Assembly: GCA_016169945.1 (NCBI GenBank)
Contig: JADLSH010000379.1
Coordinates: forward strand, 248,001 to 312,000
Direction of reading: 5' to 3'
Length of the DNA stretch: 64,000 bases
Source: Trachythela sp. YZ-2020
Lineage: Eukaryota; Cnidaria; Anthozoa; Malacalcyonacea; Clavulariidae
The notes beneath the pieces are model-generated. The model was not told the origin of the DNA. It did not search any database and saw nothing but the letters and a program-made list of their open reading frames with translations. This document shows, in pieces, positions 47,401-56,408 of this stretch. Every line of letters starts with the position of its first letter. The stretch's first letter is position 1. Position numbers and translations under genes: made by a program.

Positions 47401-50165
47401 TGATGCTCAATAAATTGTACTTTATTTGCCAGGGAACAGAATATGTTTATGAGGCAGAATTGGAAGAAAGTTATCGTAAGAGTTTGTTCAAATCTTTCAA
47501 TAAAACTATGGATGATGGCTTCTTTCCTATGGTCATTCTGGATTGTGTGAATGATGAAGTAGATCATTTTGATCATTTCTGGAGTATTGCTAAACAGAAA
47601 GGATTTGAGGTAGTTATTTCTTGCATTTCATTTAGCACTATAGTTCGTGTCTTGCTGGTCACTTTTAGCAGTCCCTGTGTGAATCAGTGGTGCAACGTAA
47701 CGCTTGACTACTAATGTAACTCTCTCATGGAGAGGAGTTATTTATTGCGATAAAATCTTCTCACCACGTTCATTGTATATTATAGGTGTATATTGCTGAG
47801 ATGACGGCTGATGCAAATGACTGTGCTAAGAGAAACACGCGTAACAGATCTCTTGAAGATATTAACAAAGTATGTCACTTTAAACTATAGATCTTGAACG
47901 CTTCCTTTAAAGAAGCCGCCTTATGATAAATTGAATTTGTATTTTGAAGAGCATTGCCAATGACAAACCTCTAAATTATCAATGTTATCATCATCACCAT
48001 TGTTTTGTTTTAATCCAGTTACACTGTTCAGTATATTCCGTAACTATATATGTTATTGTATTTGCTAGATGTTAGAAAAATGGGAAGAGACACCAGCTCA
48101 CTATATTAGACTAGATGTGCGCTCTTTACTGCAAGATGCTGCCATAACTGAGGTTTGTACAATCTAATATTTTTCGTACATATGTTATTGGGGACTTCAG
48201 TAAATATACTGTAGGTTTAACATTTTGTATCGTTAGCAAGTCTGCAAAGGCGTAAACCTTGAACAATTTTGTTTCGTTTTTGGACTGTGTTGTTGTTGGC
48301 ACATATTGTCAACACTGTCTCACTTATTTGTATTCCAGGTTGAAATGGAAGCTGTCGAAGAACCTGATGAAAGTAAAGTAGGTGAAGGCGAAAATGAAGA
48401 AGATAAAGACACGGAGGAGACTGGGCTTGAAGGAGAGGTAACCGTTTGTAGACCTATGTATCCGGAAATGGTATATGGGAAATGGAATTATTTAAATAAG
48501 GGTATATACTATATACTATATAGTGTTCCTTATATGAACATACAGGGATGGCTAGTGAACTTAGGAGTGATACAAGTGCAAAATAAAACATACTCGGCAT
48601 ATTGAACGACAATCGTATACGTGTTCCTTGCAAAGCAACAAGGAAACAATATACACGATCTTTCATAAACAAACGCAAAATCTTCATAAAACCGTTGAGA
48701 AATTCTGTTTTTGTGTTAAAAAGATTTCGTGTTACAAAGTTTTCGTATCTAATCCTTCGATGGTCGTAGATGAACGGAAGTGTATGTTTCGTGTTTGAGT
48801 ATATGTTTTCTTGAAGAAGTACAGACTAATGATTCCATGTTGTAGCAGGAAGATTCCTTGTTCAAGAGTCGCTGGAATGACACGGATGTCACTGAGAAAA
48901 CACTAGGTAGGTTTAAACATATTAACTTTGCTCCATGACCAGGTGTCAATTCCCGTTGGAGCTATCAAATCTTTAATTAACCATATGCGGTTGCATACAT
49001 TTCAATGATTTCGTGCATCCATGCATGTATAGCAATTTTTATGACTTCATCAGTACGTATATGAGTAATTCTTTAGCAATGCTCCCGAGTATATCCCTTG
49101 TCAGCACTCGTCGTTGGATCAATAGTTATTGTGACGTTTGTGACTGAATTATGTAAATAAGCGGTTGTTGATATGGTGCCTTTTTGCTTGGACAGAATGA
49201 ATAGCGCGATGATTTTGAACTAATGAAATGAACTACTAGGTGACTAAAGACATTAGCAAGATTAATATAGTTATGACATGACTTCTTTCAATGCATTCAA
49301 ATCATCCCGGATTCCTTTCATCCCGTCAAGGCAAAACAGGAATAAGGTAAACTCCGCCTAACTGGATTTTCTTTCAAATTCTTCCCAGACAAACTGGACG
49401 GTATCAAACCACGTGGCAGCAAGAGGAAATCACGTGATGAGGATGATTTAGACGATGACCCTTATGATGAGAGAGAAGAAGATATGCGCCTGGGAAAGAA
49501 ACGAGTCAGTTCAATTTTTTTTCGATAACTCTAATTAGTCAAATTTCATAGGTGGTTATTGAAAATTCTCAACGCTGATTGGTTGCGCTACCTCGGATTA
49601 ATATGCGATAATCACCTAAAGCGTTTTTAAGCCGTTTTTATCGTAAATATTCAATTAAAATATTTTTGAAATGTGCATTTTTTATTTTTTTCCAAATAAT
49701 CACCTGTGTAATTTTACTAAAACAATTATTCGCCTCAGGCTCGGTGAATATCGGCGAATAAAAACCAATGTGATCAAACAAAAACATTTCTGTCAATATA
49801 CGAGCAGTTCGCTAACTGGCAAAGAACGAAAAGCTTAGCCAAACGTGTCCACCGTTTCCATCCAACCCCTGTTGATCTCACAACTGCACTGCAAATCAGC
49901 AAATATCTAGATCTGTGTATCTAAAATATATCTTATGGTCATCTGCTTCTAGAGTCTACACTTTACTATCAAATACTAGATTGTTGACTGTTGTACAGGT
50001 TGGCATTCTAGGAATTTTCTTAATATTTCTGTGCTTGCTTTCCTCCAGGTTCGTTGGGCTGATATCGAGGAACGTAAACATTTAGAACATCGTCGTAAAA
50101 TTGGATTCTGTATTGGAACTGACTGGAGTATACTGACTAATCCAGATGCTGAGATTCCAAAATAA
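35188..50165 (+). CDS. YLPM1: YLP motif-containing protein 1 orthologue, 20 exons
   Basis: The exons join in frame with GT/AG borders: 35188-35436, 38822-42375, 42508-42812, 43209-43314, 43430-43488, 43666-43778, 43983-44025, 44138-44196, 44599-44849, 45536-45780, 46103-46500, 46696-46758, 47019-47138, 47433-47609, 47786-47869, 48069-48152, 48339-48437, 48849-48906, 49389-49504, 50049-50165. The total is 6,300 nt, or 2,099 residues. The family call rests on the C-terminal P-loop kinase-like domain (GVPGSGKT, then [32 protein letters not shown]) and the closing [10 protein letters not shown] block, which match vertebrate YLPM1. The N-terminus has the Tyr/Trp/Gln pattern [15 protein letters not shown]1 is a nuclear protein linked in vertebrates to PP1 and transcription/RNA metabolism. 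I did not find the YLP motif itself. An AATAAA overlaps the stop codon. Confidence 0.93.
35437..38821 (+). other. YLPM1 intron 1 (3.4 kb)
   Basis: It starts gtaata and ends ttcttag. It contains a G run near 35,820, a large inverted repeat (36,828-37,574) and a patch of short repeated gtcaagg/ccttgac phrases (37,605-37,785), both listed separately. No internal gene is supported. A 106-codon minus-strand ORF at 37,195-37,515, ending in a basic Arg/Lys/Ser stretch, lies in and around one arm of the inverted repeat. Confidence 0.8.
36828..37574. repeat. Imperfect ~750-bp inverted repeat in YLPM1 intron 1
   Basis: ttttcatattcaacgttttg (36,828 onwards), continuing through aatatctatgaaaatgg, reappears as its complement at about 37,510-37,574. 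Further in, gatcaatatttttagctgtgcgactgta near 37,090 is matched in reverse near 37,410-37,435, and cgatcacgag near 37,155 is matched near 37,335. The arms are diverged and differ by insertions. This is a foldback structure, probably an old mobile element. The right arm encodes the only longer ORF. Confidence 0.7.
38822..42375 (+). CDS. YLPM1: YLPM1 exon 2: giant low-complexity exon
   Basis: This 3,554-bp exon (residues 84-1268) follows ttcttag and ends at the donor at|gtaagt. It opens with the conserved [18 protein letters not shown] segment, then a Gln/Pro linker. Next come about 290 residues with glycine at every third position (residues ~166-458), a Gln/Asn/Ser/Tyr-rich stretch, Arg/Gly/Pro repeats (GPRGPGGQ type, nt 40,600-40,830, and [10 protein letters not shown] type, nt 41,605-41,690), and finally an acidic Ser/Glu-rich tail. 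The whole exon is predicted disordered. Long open frames in the two other + frames and on the minus strand arise because the repeat lengths are multiples of three. Confidence 0.9.
39068..39946 (+). repeat. YLPM1: 18-bp coding repeats: G-x-y, prion-like domain
   Basis: Codon triplets encode [12 protein letters not shown] and GQK units, so glycine occupies every third position for most of about 290 residues. The basic DNA unit is 18 bp (tctggtcaaacaggacag). The periodicity is collagen-like, but there is no proline, so a stable collagen helix is unlikely. The SGYSGQ units resemble the Gly/Ser-Tyr-Gly/Ser-Gln repeats of FET-family prion-like domains, which drive phase separation. That role is inference. 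Confidence 0.9.
39762..39874 (+). repeat. YLPM1: Six near-perfect SDQTGQ units
   Basis: Six consecutive copies of the 18-bp unit carry gat in place of ggt, giving SDQTGQ instead of SGQTGQ. They are almost identical in DNA, which points to recent expansion. Here the Gly-every-third rule is broken and a negative charge is introduced once per unit. Confidence 0.85.
42508..42812 (+). CDS. YLPM1: YLPM1 exon 3: Gln/Lys/Glu-rich linker
   Basis: Follows tgaacag, ends g|gtaggt (phase 1). It carries the segment [20 protein letters not shown] with a run of Gln and Leu around it, a likely short coiled coil. It connects the disordered exon 2 to the zinc fingers. Confidence 0.85.
42880..43018. repeat. ~140-bp hairpin element in YLPM1 intron 3
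   Basis: gtttattatagtgatttgaaacacc (from 42,897) pairs imperfectly with ggtgtttttaaatcactataataaac (ending near 43,000) around a short aaggcgctagcc loop. The pairing extends to accatacat and gtgtatgat outside. It is likely a small foldback element. Confidence 0.65.
43209..43488 (+). CDS. YLPM1: YLPM1 exons 4-5: two Nab2-type CCCH zinc fingers
   Basis: Exon 4 (43209-43314) and exon 5 (43430-43488) together encode two tandem fingers. The first reads [17 protein letters not shown] (C-x5-C-x5-C-x3-H). The second reads [16 protein letters not shown] (C-x5-C-x4-C-x3-H) and is split by the intron between Val and Arg. This spacing is that of Nab2/ZC3H14-type fingers, which bind polyadenosine RNA, rather than the Tis11 type (C-x8-C-x5-C-x3-H). 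Splice borders are tag/gtatgt and cag/gtaagt. As far as I recall, vertebrate YLPM1 has no annotated finger of this type. Confidence 0.85.
43666..46500 (+). CDS. YLPM1: YLPM1 exons 6-11: Arg/Asp/Tyr-rich region
   Basis: Exons 43666-43778, 43983-44025, 44138-44196, 44599-44849, 45536-45780 and 46103-46500 encode residues ~1425-1794. The composition is dominated by Arg, Asp, Glu, Tyr and Pro (for example [10 protein letters not shown] and [11 protein letters not shown]), matching the RD/RE-rich part of vertebrate YLPM1. A RYPDEG-type unit is repeated in exon 9 and again at the start of exon 10, across intron 9. The region ends with [20 protein letters not shown], a conserved lead-in to the P-loop domain. 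Confidence 0.88.
44968..45375. repeat. 408-bp palindrome in YLPM1 intron 9
   Basis: caatagacaattt at 44,968-44,980 is complementary to 45,363-45,375. Inside, aattgcaaagtttggttgcg (near 45,060), tagccttgcaaagtttgcaa and ggaaattcctacca pair with their complements on the other side of a centre near 45,170. Arms of about 195 bp leave a loop of only about 15-20 bp. It is a foldback element inserted in the intron, and a transcript would form a long hairpin. Confidence 0.85.
46696..48152 (+). CDS. YLPM1: YLPM1 exons 12-16: P-loop kinase-like domain
   Basis: Exons 46696-46758, 47019-47138, 47433-47609, 47786-47869 and 48069-48152, all phase 0, encode residues 1795-1970. Walker A is GVPGSGKT (residues ~1801-1808). 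RILSLDDYF supplies the acidic residues of the AAA_33/polynucleotide-kinase-like fold. [12 protein letters not shown] and [20 protein letters not shown] match the family, as does [12 protein letters not shown] at the end. All catalytic-looking residues are present, so the fold should bind nucleotide. The reaction is not established. Confidence 0.92.
48339..50165 (+). CDS. YLPM1: YLPM1 exons 17-20: acidic and conserved C-terminus
   Basis: Exons 48339-48437, 48849-48906, 49389-49504 and 50049-50165. Exon 17 is acidic ([13 protein letters not shown]). Exon 18 reads [14 protein letters not shown]. Exon 19 has [20 protein letters not shown] and ends RLGKKR with the donor gtcagt. Exon 20 carries [10 protein letters not shown], then [13 protein letters not shown], and stops with TAA at 50,163-50,165. 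The basic patch in exon 19 could be a nuclear localisation signal. Confidence 0.88.
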
Positions 50166-50856
50166 AACTAAATGTCTTTGGTAGGTTTTTATATCAAGCA
50201 TTCTGGGTATTCGTATTGTATACTTCAAATACTACGTCTGCATGCATGTATTAGCCTGACCTGGTCCCTAGATTATCAGATATGGTCGCGAAGTGAAACA
50301 AGAAACACAAGCGAGCCTTGAATTTTCTGATTATTGTTTATTTAATTTCTAGGTAGTGGTTGTATAATGTCCAATGAGATGTGGCATATGTAGACGAAGT
50401 AGATGATGTTTCTGTTCTTGTTGTGCAATTTCAAGACTCGACGAAGCTTGATTGTCTTAGGTAGTGATTTAGTTCTGAATAATAGAGTTGTAGTTTGTTG
50501 GAGACTGGGTGCCAATGCGGCCGCGACGTTTTCTCCGAGTAAAACATGGTAAATACGGAACCGGGTGGAGCGTTGTGGCTTCGTCGGTCCTACTTGTGTA
50601 GGGCAGACACAAATCTCTAAAAAAGTTACTTTTGTTTTAAATACACGCAAGTTAAAGCTATTGTCGAATAACATTAAGGTCTATTTTCATTTATACCCAA
50701 AAGCTTATACCCAAAAACAATTACGAATACTTGCTTTCAATCGCATTGAAACTAGCGTTCGGTAAAGAGGTTGAATCGTATATGCATCGTCCAAATTTCA
50801 AAATGCCGATGCTTGGTTATGCTGGGAGTGCATTACTGCAGCAGGGGTGTGTACAA
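50166..50856. other. YLPM1 3' flank
   Basis: AATAAA at 50,161-50,166 overlaps the stop, which would imply a very short 3' UTR. The phrase ttggtaggttt at about 50,175 could instead be a donor inside the UTR. A 110-codon minus-strand ORF (50,342-50,674) has no other support. No RNA gene is recognised. Confidence 0.4.
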
Positions 50857-50858
50857 TA

Positions 50859-51081
50859 GGGAACTTTAGATTTGACGACGGCTACGAGAACGACTACGAC
50901 TACGAAATATTTCCGTTAAATATCTGCTAATACAAACTTGTTATCATCCTCTCTTTGGCACAGCACATCTTTATAACAACAGTTGAGCCAAAACGAGTAC
51001 AACTTTGAGTTTGTATTAACAGATATTTAACGGAAAAATCTCGTAGTCGTTCTCGTAGCCGTCGTCAAATCTAAAGTTCCC
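50859..51081. mobile_element. 223-bp MITE with TA target duplication
   Basis: The ends gggaactttagatttgacga and its exact complement bound the element, and both are flanked by TA (50,857-50,858 and 51,082-51,083). The inverted repeats run for more than 40 bp (through ctacgagaacgactacg) and continue imperfectly through ttccgttaaatatctg, so most of the element folds on itself. A TA duplication fits a Tc1/mariner-type non-autonomous element. It has no coding capacity. Confidence 0.85.
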
Positions 51082-51083
51082 TA

Positions 51084-52529
51084 GTATATATTCCAGCGGG
51101 GCTACTGCCGTTTTGAAACGGCGAATTTCTTCCGCAATCAAGAGGAGCTGAAGGAAAAGTGACTGCTCCTGTGCACCCCTTCAAATATTGACTTGTACAC
51201 ATCTTTGTTAACCGTATGCACTTCCCGAACCTCCATTTGCAAATGAGCAGAAATCTACACATGCACAGGATGTGTTATCAACAACCTATATAACAAGTTG
51301 CTGACAACCTGTTTCAAAGATGGTTACTGTAGTTGAATGTCAACTCTCCAAGTTGTCAACGAGCCGTTGCAAACTTGTGTGTCGACAAACCAGTGAACAC
51401 AACCAGATATAGAACGTCTGCTGGTGTGACTACCGTAGTTACGTCTTATCTGGTATAGAGATCAGCTATAACCGCAATATTAACATAGTTTTTTTCACTA
51501 TTTGAGAACTAAATGGAAGCGCGGCGATGATGTTTTATAGTGAATGCGGATGAAAAATTGTACTCTTTCTTTAAAATCTATTTACTCCATATTTGCTACT
51601 TGTATGTAGACTAGTATTTGCTTTTTATTATTAAATTCAAACAAAATAATCTCTCAAGGAAATGACTTTTCTACATAAAGCGATGATCCTACTCACAAAT
51701 TCCTGTCATAGTATTGAAATTCCCCACATCGAATTCCCCACGAGTTAATAGTAAACTTTATTTAAACAGGTTAGCCCAATCAGCAACAAAGGCTGGTATT
51801 CATAGGGACCTATGAATATTTAACAGTTATTCTACGAACTCGAGTCGTATGACAGACACAAGATAGACACAAGCTCTGGATAGACACAAGCTCTGGATCT
51901 GGATATTTACTTTTTTCAAGTAAAACTTGAATTTCTCTTCATTTAATTGTCCAAATCTGCCAGCCATTTTTCTACTTTTCTCTACTATAGCAGGATATGA
52001 GCTAATATCCTGCTAGTAGAGAACCAATCAGATTGCAGAATACCTCATATCCAGAACTTGTGTATATAATAAAATATAATATAATGTAACCCTAAGTTAC
52101 TTTTGCAATGCTCTATTCTCCAATAGAGTAAAACATGGTATATGCGCGAGTTATCTAAATGGTTAAATATAAAAGCTGCATGGCAATAGACCTCCAGCTT
52201 CGCAAAATGAAAATTGTCTATTTTAGATCACGTGATGTTTACATATTTTATCTTTCTCTGGCCTAATGCATTTCCATTCATATTTATGTGAATATAAATG
52301 GACAGCACCAAGTCAAAGACAAAGAATGATAAAAAGTCTAAACACCAAATGTTCTGAAATGGAATACGAAACTTTGGAGGTCTATAGTAAAACTGCGTGG
52401 ACATTGCAGAAGGAAAATGCGCAGTGTGATGAATAATAAAATCTCGATAAGTAAAAACGTATATATAAAGTATACGTGTAATCAAAGACGCGTGCAATGA
52501 GAAGAACGCGAAAATAGAAACCTGGGGCC
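51084..52529. other. Intergenic AT-rich stretch
   Basis: No gene seen. agacacaagctctggat is directly duplicated near 51,865-51,900. A compact hairpin lies at 51,980-52,021 (ctctact..agcaggatat paired with atatcctgct agtagag). Confidence 0.45.
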
Positions 52530-53134
52530 GGTTGTATAAAAATGTAGTTAAAGTTAACTATAGTTACGCGTGGTTCGCGTGTGGTGATTAAACATAAAAT
52601 AACATAAAGTAAGCGTTGATTAGCAGCCGCTGACCAGCATTTTGAATACGACTGCGGACTCGTCTTTACAAAAAATGGCGGTATTTTGATTCAAAATGAC
52701 AAAATATTGAAACATACAAGAAAACAAGACACAACGACTAATAAAGTCTACGAAAAAGGCGTATTTACCATGAAAGTCAAAGTGCAGTTCTTTGGTAAAA
52801 ACGACATTGTTTTTCTTTGTTATGGGTTGCCTCTCGTCATCGATAAATCTTCCTATGCAAAAAATATATTCCTTTTTCGCCGAAAAGACCAAAATTATAG
52901 CGTTTTAAAAGTTCACGAGTATCACAGAAACCTTTCTAGGGAAGATGACGATTGAAAACCCTCGGTAAGCGTTGCTTTTAGTATTATCTTACTGATTAAA
53001 GTTCATCACTCCTACAAAAGTACAAAACGCCATATTTTAACTACGTTTTGGAAAGTTAACGACACCCTAGAGCATAGTTAACTTTAACTACGTTTTAACT
53101 GCAGTTTTAACGCTAACTACATTTTTATACAACT
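52530..53134. mobile_element. ~605-bp terminal-inverted-repeat element
   Basis: ggttgtataaaaatgtagtt at 52,530 matches the complement of the right end (to 53,134) with one mismatch in 21. Just inside, the arms carry several gttaac/tagttaactttaac phrases in opposite orientation (gttaaagttaactatagtta on the left; agcatagttaactttaacta on the right). The interior holds an 89-codon ORF (52,686-52,955) of no recognised family. Probably a non-autonomous DNA element. No target duplication was identified. Confidence 0.6.
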
Positions 53135-53374
53135 GAATTAACTACGTGGTTAAAGTTAACAGCTATTTAAGGTGGTCTTGGGAAAAAATATTCAGTGTTT
53201 GTATTTTCAAACATATTTTTGGATGAAAGTACTAGGATATCATTTCCTGATACTAAATGCGTGACTGCATTTGTACTGTTACTATGGTAACATAGAAACG
53301 CCCCCAACAGTCTGCCAAAAGAAAAATAAATTAAAGAAGCCAAATCGAGTTATTTGGCCTCCAAGAATCTACCA

Positions 53375-53780
53375 ACCCTGAAAATATCGCGATAAAAAGT
53401 ACGGGTAACAAAAGCATCGCGATAAAAAGCGAAAAACCCGCGCGATAAAGACTACGGGTAATAACAGTTTCGTGCAACGAGAAAGTAAAAATGAAAACCG
53501 CGCGATACAAAAAGCGGGTGATAAAAGCTTTGAACAAAAAGCGAAAAGAAAAGTACGGACAATAGAACCATTCGTACAATAAAGAAAACGAAAATAAAAA
53601 CCGCGCAATAAAAAGTACGTTTAAATGCTTCGTACTACAAAAATGCACAAACAAAAATTGCGCGATAAAAATACGGGGTGGGAATGCAAAAGCAAAAAGG
53701 TGGAAATAGAAGTTACGGCCAACAAAGAAAGCAAAAAAATACGACGAAAAAGAGTGTTTTTCCCATAAAAAACATGACTG
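53375..53780. repeat. Degenerate A-rich gcgataaaaa repeats
   Basis: The words cgcgataaaaag, gcgataaag, cgcgatacaaaaagcggg, gcgcaataaaaagtacg and gcgcgataaaaatacgggg recur at irregular 25-90 bp spacing over about 400 bases of otherwise A-rich sequence. They open long minus-strand ORFs rich in Phe/Leu/Arg, which are a compositional effect. The origin is unknown. Confidence 0.55.
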
Positions 53781-54322
53781 TACTTTTTATGCAGACGACG
53801 TGGACCAGTGTTTAACCTTCAAGACTCGTAAAACTTACGTGCTCTTTAATAAATCTTATAGAAATTATTGTACAAATTATTGTAAGTCTGAAGACCTAAC
53901 ACGGTGTGAACATAACGAGGGCTATCGCTCTCTACCAATCGAGCTGTCGGGTCAACAGAAAAATATTCCTTCCGTTGCATTTAAGGATATACAACCGCAG
54001 ATGAAAACATTGCCGCACGTGAAAGTGTAATGTTTGTTAAAAGCATATGACAAATTTCAATCTGATCATCCAACCACGTTTATTTAGTCTCACGCTGATA
54101 GTCTGAAACATTCAAATAAGTGAATTCAAAAAGTCGCGAGAGTATCTCTAAATGCGATAGCTCGATTGATAGCGCGTCAGCTCGGGCCACTGAAAATACT
54201 GGTTCACTACATGCTCCCTGCGTGTTCTTGAGTCAAGAATATACAGTGTTAGATGTGTGTGATAGTTCCCTGATAATGGTTTTAGAATATAATAAGATGT
54301 GTTCAGTTACTTCAAAGCCCAG

Positions 54323-54691
54323 TCATTTGCTCAGACGATCTCGTCTTGAAAGCGCGGCAGCGTTTCCATTCTGAAGAACAAGTAACGAGTACTCCTTCTC
54401 TGGTGCGATCATCACCTCGTAGTCGCTCGTACGCATGCGTAAGAAATTGAGCTCGTCAGTCGGGTCCAGGTTCCTCACCGTGTACCGTGCCAGTTCAATA
54501 AGCGATCCAAAGTTTTCAAGGTAATTAATAGTCGTCGCACTGTCGAGAGAACTTCGGATCGGGTAGCCATCGTTTCCGACGACCATCACTCCGATGACGC
54601 TCGGGTCGTTCTCGAGACGTTCCAGGGTTGGAAGGATGATGTTTGTGTCGAAGTTTTGTTTTTTGTGTTCCATAGCTGGTAAGAACGACAT
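54323..54691 (-). CDS. Roadblock/LC7-domain dynein light chain-like protein
   Basis: A single open exon of 122 codons. The roadblock domain is clear: LERLENDPSVIGVMVVGNDG, then YPIRSSLDSATT, ARYTVRNLDPTDELNFLRMR, and EVMIAPEKEYSLLVLQN. This matches DYNLRB-type light chains of cytoplasmic dynein, which form homodimers on the dynein intermediate chain, but it is more diverged than I would expect of a direct orthologue. Extra residues lie at both ends (about 20 N-terminal, about 14 C-terminal, the latter rich in Arg/Ser/Ala). The start could be Met1 or Met7. ttcttaccag lies just before the second ATG and looks like an acceptor, so an upstream exon is possible. Apart from that it is intronless, so it may be a retrocopy or fast-evolving paralogue. 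Confidence 0.88.
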   Translation of the reverse strand: MSFLPAMEHKKQNFDTNIILPTLERLENDPSVIGVMVVGNDGYPIRSSLDSATTINYLENFGSLIELARYTVRNLDPTDELNFLRMRTSDYEVMIAPEKEYSLLVLQNGNAAALSRRDRLSK

Positions 54692-55789
54692 AGAAGAATA
54701 GAGTAGGTAGGGATGTTAAGCCTTCGCCAAACTAGGGGAAAATGCATGTTTCCCAAGAAATTCAGAAATCTATTTTGTTTCCCAAATATTTTTCCAGATT
54801 TGCGCACTGACTTTCGTGGATAAATCCCCCTCCCCTGGGGAGGATAATACGCACACCAACATAAGGATGACGGCCAATTACCCTTGTGTTCCCTATGCCA
54901 CAGAATAAATATCTATACAGAAGGGCCACTCAGCGGTGCAACGTGTCCTCGGTTTTTTATGCAAAAATATGCAGTTTACTGGCCAGAGTAATGGCGGACC
55001 AGCCAGTTCAGCGTGCTTATTGGCCAGAAAAAGCAATTGACTAGCCAGAGTAATGGCGGCCAACATGCGTAATGCGATATGCGCGACCCCAAAAAATTCA
55101 ACGGTTCCGACGAGAGTGAACCCTCTATATAATATTTACTCTATGCCTATGCTTAACCGTCCTAATATCTTCCAACATCATATTGTTCGAAGGGGGAAGG
55201 ATGGTAACTTTACACAACGTGTTCATTTGAATTTGAGCCTGCAGTGCATGAGCCTGACACGCATTTTTTAATTAAGAATTTTCACTGGTAGAACATGCCT
55301 ATATTTGCGGCAAAATTATTGCAATCGATGGCCACTTAGTAACGTACGTGGTCGCGAAAACAAGCGTCATCAGATATACAATTACAATAAATTCAATCAT
55401 AAACGTATGTATAATGCCACCCCATTGAAATATTTAGGCTTATTTAGCAAACGTCTAAATTGTGTATTCAGTATACATGACTAAACACGAGTATTATTAC
55501 ACATATTGATATCTATAATATACGGCGGCAAATTTCCATTTAATATTGCGGTGATTTGTGCAGCAATTTCCAAGGTATGTTATTTAACAATATCTATAAT
55601 CTTTTATCCTTACCTTAAAGTTTTTTGAAATTACGGGAAAAGTCTTTAAAGTGAAACTAAAATTATTCAATACTCAAACACACTACTCGACAATCAACAT
55701 GTATCGTCTGAGTGCAACCCGTTGTTTAACAACAACTTGAACATTTTCACCCGCAAAACAGGTGGCTTGATTATAATTAACTTAATTTA
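54692..55789. other. Gap between roadblock gene and next exon
   Basis: No gene is supported. gccagagtaatggcgg occurs twice, near 54,984 and 55,037, within a short duplicated stretch containing several gaccagccag/ggccag phrases. Confidence 0.4.
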
Positions 55790-56408
55790 CTACACAGCTT
55801 TTTTCATTTCATAGATGCTGTATGTAATGTTTGGAGGACTGCGGACCCTATACCAGACGTTTCCCGAGATAAGCTTCACAACCTCGTCCCAGGCCACCTT
55901 ACACGCGGTATTGGTAAATACATTTTCCGAATTTTGGTCGACTTTGTAAGACGGGCTCTGGGTTATTATGACTAATTTCACGCGTATTTTTTCCTGTGTT
56001 AACTTTTCTTTTCATGTATTATTTGAAATCTATTTACAAAAATATCGGCTCAATTTTCGTCGATTACTAAGCAAACCAAAGCTGATCCGAGCTCATATTT
56101 CAGACATTAAAACAATCTAGAAAATACGTAATCGAATAAAAACCATAGCAAAACGAAGTCTATAATAAGGTTAACAACACACGTATATAAGAACTTTCAA
56201 CAATTCGGCGCTCTTGGTGTTTTGACCGCTTCAAATCATATTTTAACCCGATTTGGAAAACGTACTTACCACAGAATAATGAGTTAACGAAACTAAGGTA
56301 CTTACCAAAACCGCGCCAACAAAGACCTGGAACGAGGCAATCTCGTACCCAGAGCCGAGTGTCACGTCTCGCCGCAAACAGACACTCCGATTTAGTCGAG
56401 CAACTCTG
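55790..56408 (-). CDS. Possible two-exon 3' end of an unknown gene
   Basis: The terminal exon (55,993 to 55,790) follows gttaacacag on the minus strand and reads 67 codons to a stop, including VKLVIITQSPSYKVDQNSEN and KVAWDEVVKLISGN. A preceding open block (56,408 to 56,306) follows cattatag, ends at the donor ttttg|gtaagt, and joins in phase 0 with no stop (motifs RRDVTLGSGY and ASFQVFVGAVL). I do not recognise the family. Caution: part of the upstream block (ggctctgggtacgagattg) resembles a short repeat that also occurs near 56,630, so that exon may be a coincidence. The terminal exon is the better supported of the two. Confidence 0.35.

Noticed and set aside
50342..50674. 110-codon minus-strand ORF downstream of YLPM1
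   Set aside because: No family recognised and no splice signals supporting it. It probably lies in repeat-derived DNA.
53331..53654. 107-codon minus-strand ORF rich in Phe, Leu and Arg that looks membrane-like
   Set aside because: It is produced by the A-rich gcgataaaaa repeats read in reverse. Composition alone explains it.
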